Origin: Sphingomonadales bacterium Ga0077559
GTDB lineage: Bacteria > Pseudomonadota > Alphaproteobacteria > Sphingomonadales > Sphingomonadaceae
NCBI GenBank assembly: GCA_001464315.1
Contig: LNFK01000075.1
Coordinates: forward strand, 124,001 to 188,000
Direction: 5' to 3'
DNA length: 64,000 nt
Positions 44,636 to 53,471 of this stretch are shown piece after piece (position 1 is the first letter of the stretch; each line of letters begins with the position of its first letter). The translations under genes were made by a program, and so were the position numbers. The notes below the pieces were generated by a model, which saw only the letters and a list, made by a program, of their open reading frames with translations, had not been told where the DNA came from and made no database searches.

Positions 44636-45586
44636 CTATCGATACAAAAACAGGGCCGTTGATGGAAGCAGCGCAATCACATAATAGAGTAACAGTCCAA
44701 GTGGCCACCCGAATTTGGCCTGCATTATGTGGTGAAGATGATCACGGTCGGGAGCCATGGGTGATTGCCCTCTCAGCACTCGACGAAACGTGAGCCGAAA
44801 AGAATCAAGGACGGGCACGGAGAACAGTAGAACAAGTTCATCGGCAGATACGGACCTTACTGTTTGCGAGCCAGGCGAATTGTAGGTGATGATCGCCAGC
44901 AACCCGACTGCAGTAGCCAAGCCGTAGGCACCGCCGTCGCCTAAAAATAACCGTCCTCTCAAGTTGAACACGAAGAGGACGAGGCATGTAGCTATCAACA
45001 GGATGAAAACGGGCAAAAGAGATTCAGGTGCCCGCGTGGCCAGTAGCCCTAACCAGCCAATACACAACCCAATCACCAGGCCGTTCTTTCCGTCGGCCAT
45101 GTTTACCGCATTCAATAATCCAACAAGGCATATCACGGTGAAAAATATTGCAAGCCACCAGGTTCCCAGACCAAAGGAAATTGCTGGGAACAGAAAGTCG
45201 AGTACGCGAACGTTAAACGTTGGGTCTATGCTTGCGGCAGCCCCAAAAACCAGAAAAGTAATGCCCAGTCTGGTACGAGGAGAAAGGCCGTAACGATCGT
45301 CGATAATCCCCAGAGCTGTGACAATAACGACCATAGCTAACCAGATCACAAGTGATAAAAGCCAACGGGATGAAGATGCCTCCAATATGTAGAAAAGGCA
45401 TAATGGTGCGAAAGCCACGATGATAGTGAGGCCACCCATGAGAGGGGTCGCCTGACGATGCGTTTTTCGCTGGTCTGGATGATCAAGCAGACAATATCGA
45501 CGGCCGATCGCAGCAGCATTCAGACAGACTAAGATAGCAAGCGCTGTCGAAATCGAGAGCAAAATGAAAAAGAAGGGGGGAAACAT
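44636..45586 (-). CDS. wecA: Undecaprenyl-phosphate sugar-1-P transferase (WecA/WbpL-type)
   Basis: A 316-residue polyprenyl-phosphate transferase of the MraY/WecA superfamily, about ten membrane helices. Conserved cytoplasmic motifs are DHPDQRKTHRQATPLMGGL (loop 1 aspartate), GIIDDRYGLSPRTRLG, LVGLLNAVNMADGKNGLV and FLGDGGAYGLATAVG. PDRDHLHHIM is the His-box of the C-terminal loop. It begins repeat-unit assembly by putting the first HexNAc-1-P on the lipid carrier. It faces the WbuB gene. Confidence 0.93.
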   Translation of the reverse strand: MFPPFFFILLSISTALAILVCLNAAAIGRRYCLLDHPDQRKTHRQATPLMGGLTIIVAFAPLCLFYILEASSSRWLLSLVIWLAMVVIVTALGIIDDRYGLSPRTRLGITFLVFGAAASIDPTFNVRVLDFLFPAISFGLGTWWLAIFFTVICLVGLLNAVNMADGKNGLVIGLCIGWLGLLATRAPESLLPVFILLIATCLVLFVFNLRGRLFLGDGGAYGLATAVGLLAIITYNSPGSQTVRSVSADELVLLFSVPVLDSFRLTFRRVLRGQSPMAPDRDHLHHIMQAKFGWPLGLLLYYVIALLPSTALFLYR

Positions 45587-45852
45587 TAGTCAAATTATCT
45601 TATCAATATGCGAGAGCAAGATTGTCTGGCGGCCAGCAGTTAATGTTTCAGTCGACAAAGGTCCAACGAAATCTCGTTTGTGAGCTTATGGTAACATTGA
45701 CCGATAACAAGGTACGGATATTGATACAGTTGCCCTAGCGTTTACCACGTCTCTTTCGGTAGAATTAACTCCCCTCCACCATTCTTCCCTAACCGCACAT
45801 GGTCGCTCTTGATTGTCCATGTGACGAGCATTGAAATGATACTGGAGGAAAT

Positions 45853-46098
45853 ATGACGCCGGATGCTGCGCTTGTTGTTTTTACATCTCTTGGGTTCGCA
45901 TCAATATTTCTGGCGCTCGTTATCGGTATCACGGGGCACGAACCCGCTGATCTGGTCACCGGCATCGCCAACATGACGCCCTCGGCACGTCGTCAGGCCC
46001 AGTTTGAGCAGCTGGACTATATGACCCGGATAGCGGATGAAGCAATCGAGGCTCGGCGGCTCGGAAAACGGGCTGCATTTCCACAGGATAATTACTAA
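45853..46098 (+). CDS. Small single-span membrane protein (81 aa), unknown
   Basis: A strong GGAGGAAAT ribosome-binding site precedes an 81-residue protein. It has one N-terminal helix (ALVVFTSLGFASIFLALVIGI) and a charged cytoplasmic tail (ARRQAQFEQLDYMTRIADEA). It ends 38 bases before an excellent terminator. The good translation signal and terminator argue that it is real. Function unknown. Confidence 0.72.
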   Translation: MTPDAALVVFTSLGFASIFLALVIGITGHEPADLVTGIANMTPSARRQAQFEQLDYMTRIADEAIEARRLGKRAAFPQDNY

Positions 46099-46136
46099 CT
46101 GTTTCAGGCGCGTCGGCGCACTTTGACGCCGCGCGT

Positions 46137-46174
46137 AAGCGGCCGTGCCACCCCCCCGGCACGGCCGCTTTTTT
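46137..46174 (+). terminator. Strong rho-independent terminator
   Basis: AAGCGGCCGTGCC, loop ACCCCCCC, GGCACGGCCGCTT: a thirteen-pair perfect stem followed by TTTT. It serves the small membrane protein; its T tract overlaps the stop of the convergent lipoprotein gene. Confidence 0.93.
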
Positions 46175-46979
46175 ATTGGTCGCGAACCCTTTCGTCAGCC
46201 GTGCGATTCTGGCGGGGAACGGGCGCGCCTGGAGACTGGTCAGCGCGGGGCGCTGAAATTACCCTTGGTACGGGTGGAGCCGCCTGAGGAGCAGTCCGGC
46301 TGGGCGTTGCGCCATTAGCCCGCGAACCGCGATTGTTTCGCTCAGGGTTACTCCGCATCCTTTCGCCGCGTTCACGGGCGCGGCCTGGACGCTGGACGAT
46401 TTCAGCGTTGGGCACAGGCACCGCATTGACGCCATTGCCCTCACCACCAGTCCATTGGCGGTTGCGGCCCCTGCGTCGGTCCATACGATCGTCGCCACGC
46501 CCACGTCGAAGCCTGTCATCGTCACGAACCCGGCCTCCATTCTGCTCCGGCCAGCCTATCGCTTCTGGGGTCGCATTGCCGGAATATCCACGTTCCCGGC
46601 CCTGATACCGCCCTCCGTTACGATTTCGACCATTGTTCTCGCGATACCAATTATGGCGCTTTTCACCCCAATAGCGGCGGTGATTATCTCGCATCGCGTA
46701 GCGGCGTCCGACATTGTCGAACAGATAGAAGCCGTAGCCCGGATACCAATAACTGTCGTACCAGCCGCCACCAAAGCCTATATTGTAAAAGCCGTTGCCG
46801 TAATCGCATTGGTAGTAACTGTCATATCCGCCATATGGATCGCAGTTATACTCGTCATTGTAATAGCCATTGTCGTAATAGCCGTCGCTGGCATAGCCCA
46901 GGCCCATATCATATGTGCAACCTGACACGGCGATGCCCACCGCCCCAAATACAGCAATTTTGAGAAGATTTTTTTTCAT
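46173..46979 (-). CDS. Tyr/Gly/Asn- and Arg-rich lipoprotein, unknown
   Basis: A 268-residue low-complexity surface lipoprotein. MKKNLLKIAVFGAVGIAVSG-Cys is a signal with lipobox VSGC (Cys21). The next ~70 residues are Tyr/Gly/Asp/Asn-rich (repeats like DGYYDNGYYNDEYN). The rest is Arg/Asn/Gly-rich with RGRERG-like stretches and a Pro-rich end. I start at 46979, with AGGGGTGCAGG upstream. A 57-codon in-frame extension to 47150 lacks a signal. Such sequences may bind cell wall or nucleic acid; this is a guess. The opposite strand carries a 156-codon open frame that is a shadow. Confidence 0.75.
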   Translation of the reverse strand: MKKNLLKIAVFGAVGIAVSGCTYDMGLGYASDGYYDNGYYNDEYNCDPYGGYDSYYQCDYGNGFYNIGFGGGWYDSYWYPGYGFYLFDNVGRRYAMRDNHRRYWGEKRHNWYRENNGRNRNGGRYQGRERGYSGNATPEAIGWPEQNGGRVRDDDRLRRGRGDDRMDRRRGRNRQWTGGEGNGVNAVPVPNAEIVQRPGRARERGERMRSNPERNNRGSRANGATPSRTAPQAAPPVPRVISAPRADQSPGAPVPRQNRTADERVRDQ

Positions 46980-47189
46980 AGCCTGCACCCCTGTTTTGCA
47001 AATTGGGCCTAGTATTCGTTTAATCGAATCAGACGACCGCATTACCTTGCCTTCACGACTATCGTGCATCGGTTGAATTGTAAGTGAATGTATTTGTTTG
47101 CTGCCGTTCAGAAACGGGACTGCCAAGCGGGTCTTGCACGTTACTGACATTAGTGGCAGTAGGCTTTAACCGGACGATTAAAGGACAAT

Positions 47190-48560
47190 ATGATGGCCCT
47201 AGCCAGCAGCGAAGCCGCCAACCCGCACTGGACGCCGCGCGTAGGCATAAGCGATCTTTCACATATTCCCGGTGAGAATGGCCCGCCGATTATCGGCACG
47301 ACATTTCGCGTGCTCCGCGATCCGCCCGCTTATGGCAAGCATATGGTCGACACCTATGGCAAAGTGTTCCGCACCAACGCCTTTGGGAACCCGACGATTT
47401 CGCTGGTCGGCGCCGAAGCAAACGAGCTGATGCTGTTCGACCGCGATAAGCTGTTTTCCAGTGAGCAAGGCTGGGGACCTGTGCTCAACCTGCTGTTCCC
47501 ACGCGGGCTGATGCTGCTCGATTTCGACCATCACCGCATGGACCGTCGCGCGCTTGGCATCGCGTTCAAGCCCGAACCGATGCGCGCGTACACGCAGGAC
47601 ATGAACCGTATTTTTAAGGACCAGCTGAAAAACTGGCGCGGCGAAATGTTGTTCTATCCTGCGATCAAACAACTCACCTTGGACGTCGCTGCCAGCTCAT
47701 TCCTCGGCATCCCGCTCGGGCCCGAAGCGGACAGGATCAACAAGGCCTTTGTCGACATGGTGCAGGCATCGGTTGGCGTCGTCCGCGCGCCATTGCCATT
47801 CACCCAAATGGGCCGCGGCGTTGCCGGGCGCAAATATCTCATCGACTATTTCGGCCCGCAAATCGCCGAACGCCGCCGCAACGAAAACCGGCAGGATATG
47901 TTCAGCCAGTTCTGCCGCTCGAAACGCGAAGACGGTGAATATATGTCCGATGGCGAGCTGATCGACCATATGAACTTCCTGATGATGGCGGCGCACGACA
48001 CGATCACTTCGTCGGTGACATCGATGATCTGGCTGCTCGCCAAAAACCCCGAGTGGCAGGAAAAGCTGCGCGCCGAGTGCCTGAGCATAGCACCCGCTGG
48101 CAGCGACATTACCAATGACCAGCTCGACCAGTTCGAACTCACGGATTACGCTTTTAAAGAATCATTGCGGCTGATCCCGCCGGTGCCGTCGATCCCGCGC
48201 CGCGCGGTTAAGGACTTCGAGTTCATGGGCTATCATATCGCCGCAGGCACCGCGGTCAGCATAAGCCCTGCGTTCGTCCATATGATGCCCGAATATTGGG
48301 ATGACCCCGAGACCTTCGACCCGATGCGCTTCACGCCCGACAACGTGAAGGCCCGTCACAAATATGCTTGGGTCCCGTTCGGCGGCGGCGCGCATATGTG
48401 TCTGGGACTGCATTTTGCTTATATGCAAGTAAAGATATTCATGCACCATTTGCTGACGTCGGTTCGCGTCGAGATTGCCGACGGTTATGAACCCGAATGG
48501 CAGCCTTGGCCAATACCGAAGCCCAAAGATGGATTGAAGGTGCAGTTTACCCCGATTTAG
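47190..48560 (+). CDS. Cytochrome P450
   Basis: A 456-residue P450. The heme-thiolate loop is FGGGAHMCLGLHFAYM (Cys ~404). The I-helix MAAHDTITSSVTSMIWLLA has the acidic-Thr-type pair, FKESLRLIPPVPSIPRRA contains ExxR, and WDDPETFDPMRFTPDN is the meander. The N-terminus lacks a membrane anchor, so it is soluble. The pattern recalls sterol/fatty-acid-type bacterial P450s (CYP51/CYP120-like). Redox partners are not adjacent. RBS AAGGAC and paired ATG codons at the start. Confidence 0.92.
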   Translation: MMALASSEAANPHWTPRVGISDLSHIPGENGPPIIGTTFRVLRDPPAYGKHMVDTYGKVFRTNAFGNPTISLVGAEANELMLFDRDKLFSSEQGWGPVLNLLFPRGLMLLDFDHHRMDRRALGIAFKPEPMRAYTQDMNRIFKDQLKNWRGEMLFYPAIKQLTLDVAASSFLGIPLGPEADRINKAFVDMVQASVGVVRAPLPFTQMGRGVAGRKYLIDYFGPQIAERRRNENRQDMFSQFCRSKREDGEYMSDGELIDHMNFLMMAAHDTITSSVTSMIWLLAKNPEWQEKLRAECLSIAPAGSDITNDQLDQFELTDYAFKESLRLIPPVPSIPRRAVKDFEFMGYHIAAGTAVSISPAFVHMMPEYWDDPETFDPMRFTPDNVKARHKYAWVPFGGGAHMCLGLHFAYMQVKIFMHHLLTSVRVEIADGYEPEWQPWPIPKPKDGLKVQFTPI

Positions 48561-48620
48561 CGGACAGCGACAAGCTGTCTTGCAAGCCCGGCGCGACCCA
48601 CTAAAGGTCGCAGCCGTCGC

Positions 48621-49394
48621 ATGGCTTACGCAGAAAAACCTGATTGGGAAGCCGGCGAGCTTCGGCGGCGCGGGATTGGCCTTGGCATCGCGCTATTGCT
48701 TGAGGCGCTGTTCATCATCGCCATCCTAAGCCTGAGTATGCGCTCAGGCGGGCCGGAAGCAGGCAAAAAAGGCCTGAGCACTTTCTCGCTAGAGGCAGAG
48801 GCGGAGTCCGCATCAGCCGACAAAAGCGAAACCGAGACGCCGGTGACCAAGTATCAGCAGCGCAATTTCAATCCGCCAATTCCCAAGCCACTGCTGCCGC
48901 CGGTCAACCCGGTCAAAACCCCGCCGCCCAGCCCCGATTTCATCAAGGTCAGCAAATCCGAATTCGACGCGATGGACCTGTCGAAGCTCCCCGCGAGCGG
49001 CAGCGCGGGTTCGGGTGAGAGCAAAGGCACTGGCCAAGGCAATAAAGGCATGATGGGTCCAGGCCTAGGCCCCGGCGGCGCGCAGTTGTATCCGGTGGCG
49101 TGGCTGCGCGAACCCTATGATGCCGAACTCAGCCCCTATCTCGCCGCCGTCAAGCGCATCCCGCCCGGAGCGTCTGCCGACATCGCCTGCCGCATGATCG
49201 AAAATAACCGTGTCGAAAATTGCCAGATCATCGGCGAAAATCCGCGCGGGACAGGGCTGGCGCAAGCACTGCGCAAAGCCGCATGGCAGTTTCTGGTAAA
49301 GCCGCCGAGGATCGACAACAAACCGCAGCTTGGCGTTTGGGTGCGGATACATTTCGATTTCGGGGTGAAGGAGGTTGGGCGGGACGCACCTTGA
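48621..49394 (+). CDS. TonB-like energy-transducer/unknown protein with proline linker
   Basis: A 257-residue protein with one N-terminal helix (LGIALLLEALFIIAILSLSM), then a Ser/Glu- and Pro-rich linker with PIPKPLLPPVNPVKTPPPSP. The compact C-terminal domain has IACRMIENNRVENCQIIGE and WQFLVKPPRIDNK. The layout (anchor, Pro-rich spacer, C-terminal domain) is that of TonB-family proteins. No clear YP-type TonB motif is seen, and no ExbBD is nearby. It follows the P450 gene at a 60-base gap. Confidence 0.6.
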   Translation: MAYAEKPDWEAGELRRRGIGLGIALLLEALFIIAILSLSMRSGGPEAGKKGLSTFSLEAEAESASADKSETETPVTKYQQRNFNPPIPKPLLPPVNPVKTPPPSPDFIKVSKSEFDAMDLSKLPASGSAGSGESKGTGQGNKGMMGPGLGPGGAQLYPVAWLREPYDAELSPYLAAVKRIPPGASADIACRMIENNRVENCQIIGENPRGTGLAQALRKAAWQFLVKPPRIDNKPQLGVWVRIHFDFGVKEVGRDAP

Positions 49395-49726
49395 ATCATT
49401 TATCAACTTCATCGGCTGCCATGCTTTAAGAGCCCAATTCAATATCATCCACTGCATTGCATTTGGCATTTACTGAGGGGAATTTGGCAAACGGTTACAA
49501 ATCGGCCGCAGCAAAGGGCCCCGGCGCAGAATTTGTCTCAAGATAAACATGTTTGCCGAATAAAAAGATATGATTGAAAAATAACAAGGTTTTGGAAAGA
49601 TAATTTTTCTTCAAAGAGCTGGCACCAATCCACTAATAACCGTTTATTAACCCTGTTTACCTAGAGCCTTTTTAGCGATTTACGCCACTTGTCCTCGGGG
49701 GAGAAGTCGCAATAGGCGGGACCAAA
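49395..49726. other. Intergenic stretch of 332 bases, no gene seen
   Basis: AT-rich relative to both neighbours, with no open frame of convincing coding character and no strong hairpin. It has TTGAAA and GATAAT about 19 bases apart (near 49570-49605), which could be a weak promoter for the downstream GT2. That is not verified. Confidence 0.5.
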
Positions 49727-50743
49727 ATGAAGCTGATTGTACAGATACCTTGCCTTAACGAGGCAGTAAATTTGCCCGAAACATTGCTGGCGTTGCCTCG
49801 ACGAATCGAGGGCATCGATACGATAGAATATCTTGTGATCGATGATGGCAGTAACGACAATACCAGCGGCGTCGCCCGTCAGTTCGGCGTTCACCACATC
49901 GTCCGCCACCGGCGAAATCGCGGCCTGGCCGCCGCATTCCGGACTGGTATCGACAAGGCATTGGCCGAGGGTGCCGACATCATTGTGAACACAGACGCCG
50001 ATAACCAATACATGGCCGAGGATATTGCGCTACTTGTGAAGCCAATACTCGATGGCGAGGCTGATATCGTAATGGGTGACCGGCAGGTGGGCAAGAATGC
50101 GCATTTCAGTCCGTTCAAGCGTCTGTTGCAGGTCGTCGGTAGTGCGACTGTTCGCAAACTGTCGGATACTGACATCACCGATGCCGTCAGCGGCTTTCGC
50201 GCCATCAGCCGCGCTGCCGCACAGAAAATTAACATTACGTCGAGCTTTTCCTACACGACAGAGATGCTCATTCAGGCCGGACGCAAGCGCATGGCGATTA
50301 CGTCGGTACCTGTGCGTACTAACCGGGCCGTACGTCCTTCGCGCCTATTCCGCTCAGTTCCGCAGTTCATAACTAACACTGGCGCTACCATGGTGCGGGC
50401 TTATGCGATGTACAATCCGCTAAAGGTTTTTGTATCGCTCGGACTGTTCCTGGCGCTCGCCGGCGCGGTCCCTATTGTCCGCTTTCTAGCCTTTTATGTC
50501 GCAGGCGATGGCGCGGGCCATGTGCAATCATTAGTCGTTGGCGGATCTCTCCTGACGCTTGGTTTCATTGCCATGTTGTTTGGCGCCATTGCCGATCTGA
50601 TAGGTCGCAATCGTCAACTTATCGAACAATCGCTTGAAAAGCTTCGTGTGGTCGAAGAACGGCTCAATGCAATACAAAAGGCCCAAATAGCTGACCACTC
50701 CCATAACCTTAACGTCGAAGACCGAGTTTCACGGCAAGCATGA
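49727..50743 (+). CDS. GT2 glycosyltransferase, polyprenyl-phosphate type
   Basis: A 338-residue GT2 enzyme. IVQIPCLNEAVNLPETLLAL and YLVIDDGSNDNTSGVARQFG (DDGS) are at the N-terminus, and IIVNTDADNQY (DAD) near 90. ADIVMGDRQVGKNAHFSPFK and QVVGSATVRKLSDTDITDAV follow. Two membrane helices near the end (VFVSLGLFLALAGAVPIVRF and VVGGSLLTLGFIAMLFGAIA) place it with dolichol/undecaprenyl-phosphate mannose-type synthases. It would charge a lipid carrier whose sugar is used by the membrane transferase encoded downstream. Confidence 0.9.
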   Translation: MKLIVQIPCLNEAVNLPETLLALPRRIEGIDTIEYLVIDDGSNDNTSGVARQFGVHHIVRHRRNRGLAAAFRTGIDKALAEGADIIVNTDADNQYMAEDIALLVKPILDGEADIVMGDRQVGKNAHFSPFKRLLQVVGSATVRKLSDTDITDAVSGFRAISRAAAQKINITSSFSYTTEMLIQAGRKRMAITSVPVRTNRAVRPSRLFRSVPQFITNTGATMVRAYAMYNPLKVFVSLGLFLALAGAVPIVRFLAFYVAGDGAGHVQSLVVGGSLLTLGFIAMLFGAIADLIGRNRQLIEQSLEKLRVVEERLNAIQKAQIADHSHNLNVEDRVSRQA

Positions 50744-50744
50744 T

Positions 50745-50957
50745 TTGATTCCTTTTACCATTCTTGGTTCGGCTTGGTCCTGGGCGACCAAGCGCGTAAC
50801 TTTTTTGCTCGTTGCCGCCGCGGGTTTGCTGGTTGGCACCACTGGAGAACTCGTTGCGGTGGGAATGCCTACAGCCTTGCGCCAAGGCACTCCGAGTATC
50901 TCGTGGTCATTGCATCTAAGCCAGGCCGACCTATGAATTTTCCTGTTATTAACCATT
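50745..50957 (+). pseudogene. Possible remnant of a methyltransferase C-terminus
   Basis: This 305-base gap between the GT2 and the ArnT-like gene has no intact gene of clear origin. One frame reads TKRVTFLLVAAAGLLVGTTG and LRQGTP; the next frame goes on at once as EYLVVIASKPGRP. That joined string looks like the hydrophobic helix plus the final EYLVVIA(R/S)KP strand common at the end of class I methyltransferases, and would need one extra base at about 50900. A 63-residue ORF (50745-50936) is the alternative. Confidence 0.35.
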
Positions 50958-51048
50958 TATCTTTAGATGTGGCTGCACCGATCGGGGGAAGAGTGCGGAT
51001 TCCTCAGAAAAAACGAGGCAAAACTATGGTTGTGTGGGGGATGTTCCG

Positions 51049-52734
51049 ATGGAATTGATCGGCGCCGCCGCGCAAACGCCCGCGCCTTCCGACTTCACAC
51101 TATCCGGCGCAGCAGCGAAGTGGCTTTCCCTGTTCATCTGTATCACGATCACCTTTCAAGCCATCTTAATATTCCTACAGCCAGTGAATTGGGATGAATT
51201 CCGTTTCCTCGCTGACATTCACCAGCACCGACAGGGTACGCTCGGTCCTTGGCTCCAGACGCTCCACGTCCACTTTTTCTCTTGGGCCGTTAACGTGCCC
51301 GGAGGCGAGGTGAGCCAAGTTATTGCGGGGCGCTGCCTCATCCTCCTGTTCGAATGCGTCACCATCGCGGCCATATTCGTCGCCGCTCGCGCCTTCGTGG
51401 CCCGCGAGGAGGCCTTGTTCGCCGTGCTGAGCTACCTCGCTTTCAGCTATGTCGTCCGCCACGGCGCTAGCTTCCGCTATGATCCGATCGCTACCGCGCT
51501 ACTGATGTCTGCCCTGGCTCTGATCCTCTGGCACCGCATCTCGCTCACCCGCGCATGCATTGCAGCCGCCTGCACCGCACTCGCTGCGCTGGTGACGGTG
51601 AAGGCAGTCTTCTACCTCCCCGCTCTTGCGCTCGCCGCCATTTGGCGCCTCGCTGAATCTCAAGACAGCAAAGCCGATCTCGTCCGCATCGGCATAGCCG
51701 CCGGCGCCGGAGCCGCGACCTTCGCCATAGTCGCCATCCTCCACCGCCTCACCCTCGCCGCGCCCGATGCCGAGACGGCACAGCGTGTAGTCGGCCACGG
51801 CTTTTTGAAGACGATCGCGGAGGCTGGCCTGTTACCGCGTCTCGACGCGATCCTCTCCTCACTGGTGATGGACGCCCTCATCTGGATCCTAATCGGCCTC
51901 GGCCTCGCCAAAGCGATCGCCGCGCTACGCTCTGCCCGCAGGGCCGATCCCCGCCTCCTCGCGCTCCTTGGCTTAACGCTTCCGCTCGCCACGCTGTTCT
52001 TTTACCGCAACGCATTTCCCTATTATTTTGCTTTCATCTTGGCTCCCGCCACGATTCTCGCCGGCTTCGCACTCGCCGGACGCGACCGGTTGGCCGTGTC
52101 CGCCGGCGCAGCACTCGTGTTACTCGCTGGCATCCATGCCGCGACCGCGCCTTCCCCTACTCTTGCTGTTCAGCGCGCCCACGTCGACGCGGTGCACCGC
52201 ATGTTCCCACAGCCCGTGCCCTATATTGACCGCGCTTCTATGATCGCTTCCTTCCCCAAGCAGGGCTTCTTCATGTCGAGCTGGGGCGTGGAAAATTACC
52301 GCGATGCCGGACGCCCCGCCCTTCGCGAGGCAGTCATCTCCACGGCGCCGCCGCTGGTCATCGCTAACGCCCCAGCGCTGCAAGCAGCCTTCGCCGGAGA
52401 CCGGTCTCCACTCCTCCCTGAAGATGTCCAAGCCCTGCGCGACTCATACATCCACCACTGGGGTTTTCTCTGGGTAGCCGGCAAACATCTTCAAGCGGTG
52501 CCCGAAGCCTCCGTCTTTTACCTGTCGATCCCGGGCATTTACACCATCGAAGGCGGCGGCCCCGTCCTCATCGACCACCGCACTCACCGCCCCGGCGAAA
52601 CGGTCGCCCTTTCCCGCGGTCGGCATAGCGTGCAAAGCCTCTCCGGTGAGGTGGACTTCACCTTGCGCTACGGCGACAACCTCTTCAGCCCAGCGGTGCC
52701 TCCGCCGTCCGGCCCCATCTTCGGAGACCTGTGA
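51049..52734 (+). CDS. ArnT/PMT-like membrane glycosyltransferase (GT-C)
   Basis: A 561-residue polytopic protein with ~11 membrane helices. Loop 1 holds the catalytic acidic motif in FLQPVNWDEFRFLADIHQHR (WDE). Its C-terminal ~150 residues form a soluble periplasmic domain. Family members (ArnT, PMT) transfer sugars from polyprenyl phosphate, which fits the GT2 encoded just upstream. I chose ATG 51049, which has GGGGGA at 51036; a GTG at 51034 is the alternative. From this gene to 56397 the codon use changes sharply to GC-rich (CTC, GCC, ATC). Confidence 0.82.
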   Translation: MELIGAAAQTPAPSDFTLSGAAAKWLSLFICITITFQAILIFLQPVNWDEFRFLADIHQHRQGTLGPWLQTLHVHFFSWAVNVPGGEVSQVIAGRCLILLFECVTIAAIFVAARAFVAREEALFAVLSYLAFSYVVRHGASFRYDPIATALLMSALALILWHRISLTRACIAAACTALAALVTVKAVFYLPALALAAIWRLAESQDSKADLVRIGIAAGAGAATFAIVAILHRLTLAAPDAETAQRVVGHGFLKTIAEAGLLPRLDAILSSLVMDALIWILIGLGLAKAIAALRSARRADPRLLALLGLTLPLATLFFYRNAFPYYFAFILAPATILAGFALAGRDRLAVSAGAALVLLAGIHAATAPSPTLAVQRAHVDAVHRMFPQPVPYIDRASMIASFPKQGFFMSSWGVENYRDAGRPALREAVISTAPPLVIANAPALQAAFAGDRSPLLPEDVQALRDSYIHHWGFLWVAGKHLQAVPEASVFYLSIPGIYTIEGGGPVLIDHRTHRPGETVALSRGRHSVQSLSGEVDFTLRYGDNLFSPAVPPPSGPIFGDL

Positions 52735-53471
52735 TGCTCAAAGGCGTGTTAAGCCATTTGCGGCAAGCTAGGGAAAAGACGCTCGATGCCTCTCCCTCGG
52801 CAGGCGACTTCGTCAATCGCTATTACTCGGGCACTACCTATGCCCTGTGGAAGGCGGCCCTCGCGCCGATGCAGGCGGTCAACGGCCTTGTCCTCGACGC
52901 CGGTTCCGGCCGCGGGGCATGGAAGGCGACGATCGAAGCCAATGGCGGCACCCGGGAAGCCCTCGACATCTACCCCAAGGCGGGCGAGATGGTCACATGG
53001 ATCGCCGACCTTACGGCCATGCCACAGGTCCCTTCGAACCGCTACGACAGTGCCGTCTGCCACCAGGTGCTCGAGCATGTCCCCGCACCCGGCGCAGGTC
53101 TGTCGGAGATCCATCGCGTGCTGAAGCCCGGCGGAACCCTTATAATTAGTGTCCCTCATTTGAGCCGCCAGCATGAGCTTCCGCACGATTATTTCCGCTT
53201 CACGCCAAACGGCCTTCGCCGTTTGCTATCGGATTCGGGCTTCGAAATCGTCACGATTACGCCCTTTGGCGGACTCCTGACCTTCGTCCACCACCAGTTC
53301 TCGACTCTGGTACTAGGCCTTGCCGCCAGCCTCGGCCCGCTCTTCCGCTTGGCCGCGCTCGTCAATGCACCCCTTTCGATCGTCTCGGCCCGCCTCGACG
53401 CCCTGCTCGACCGCTCGGGCCTCCTCGCCACCGGCGTGATCGCTGTCGCCCGGAAGCGCTCCGATGGCTGA
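52734..53471 (+). CDS. SAM-dependent methyltransferase
   Basis: A 245-residue class I methyltransferase of the Methyltransf_11 type. It has VLDAGSGRGAWKATIEANGG (motif I), ALDIYPKAGEMVTWIADLTA, SAVCHQVLEHVPAPGAGLSE and ISVPHLSRQHELPHDYFRFT, followed by hydrophobic helices. It starts ATG at 52734 inside the upstream stop (TGATG). GTG 52731 is also possible. It overlaps the next GT4 gene. Confidence 0.85.
   Translation: MLKGVLSHLRQAREKTLDASPSAGDFVNRYYSGTTYALWKAALAPMQAVNGLVLDAGSGRGAWKATIEANGGTREALDIYPKAGEMVTWIADLTAMPQVPSNRYDSAVCHQVLEHVPAPGAGLSEIHRVLKPGGTLIISVPHLSRQHELPHDYFRFTPNGLRRLLSDSGFEIVTITPFGGLLTFVHHQFSTLVLGLAASLGPLFRLAALVNAPLSIVSARLDALLDRSGLLATGVIAVARKRSDG

Noticed and set aside
46455-46925. 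156-residue plus-strand ORF with many Ile/Val/Ala residues
   Set aside because: It is the antisense of the Tyr/Asn-rich lipoprotein repeats; the codon pattern is dictated by the opposite strand and no start signal was found.
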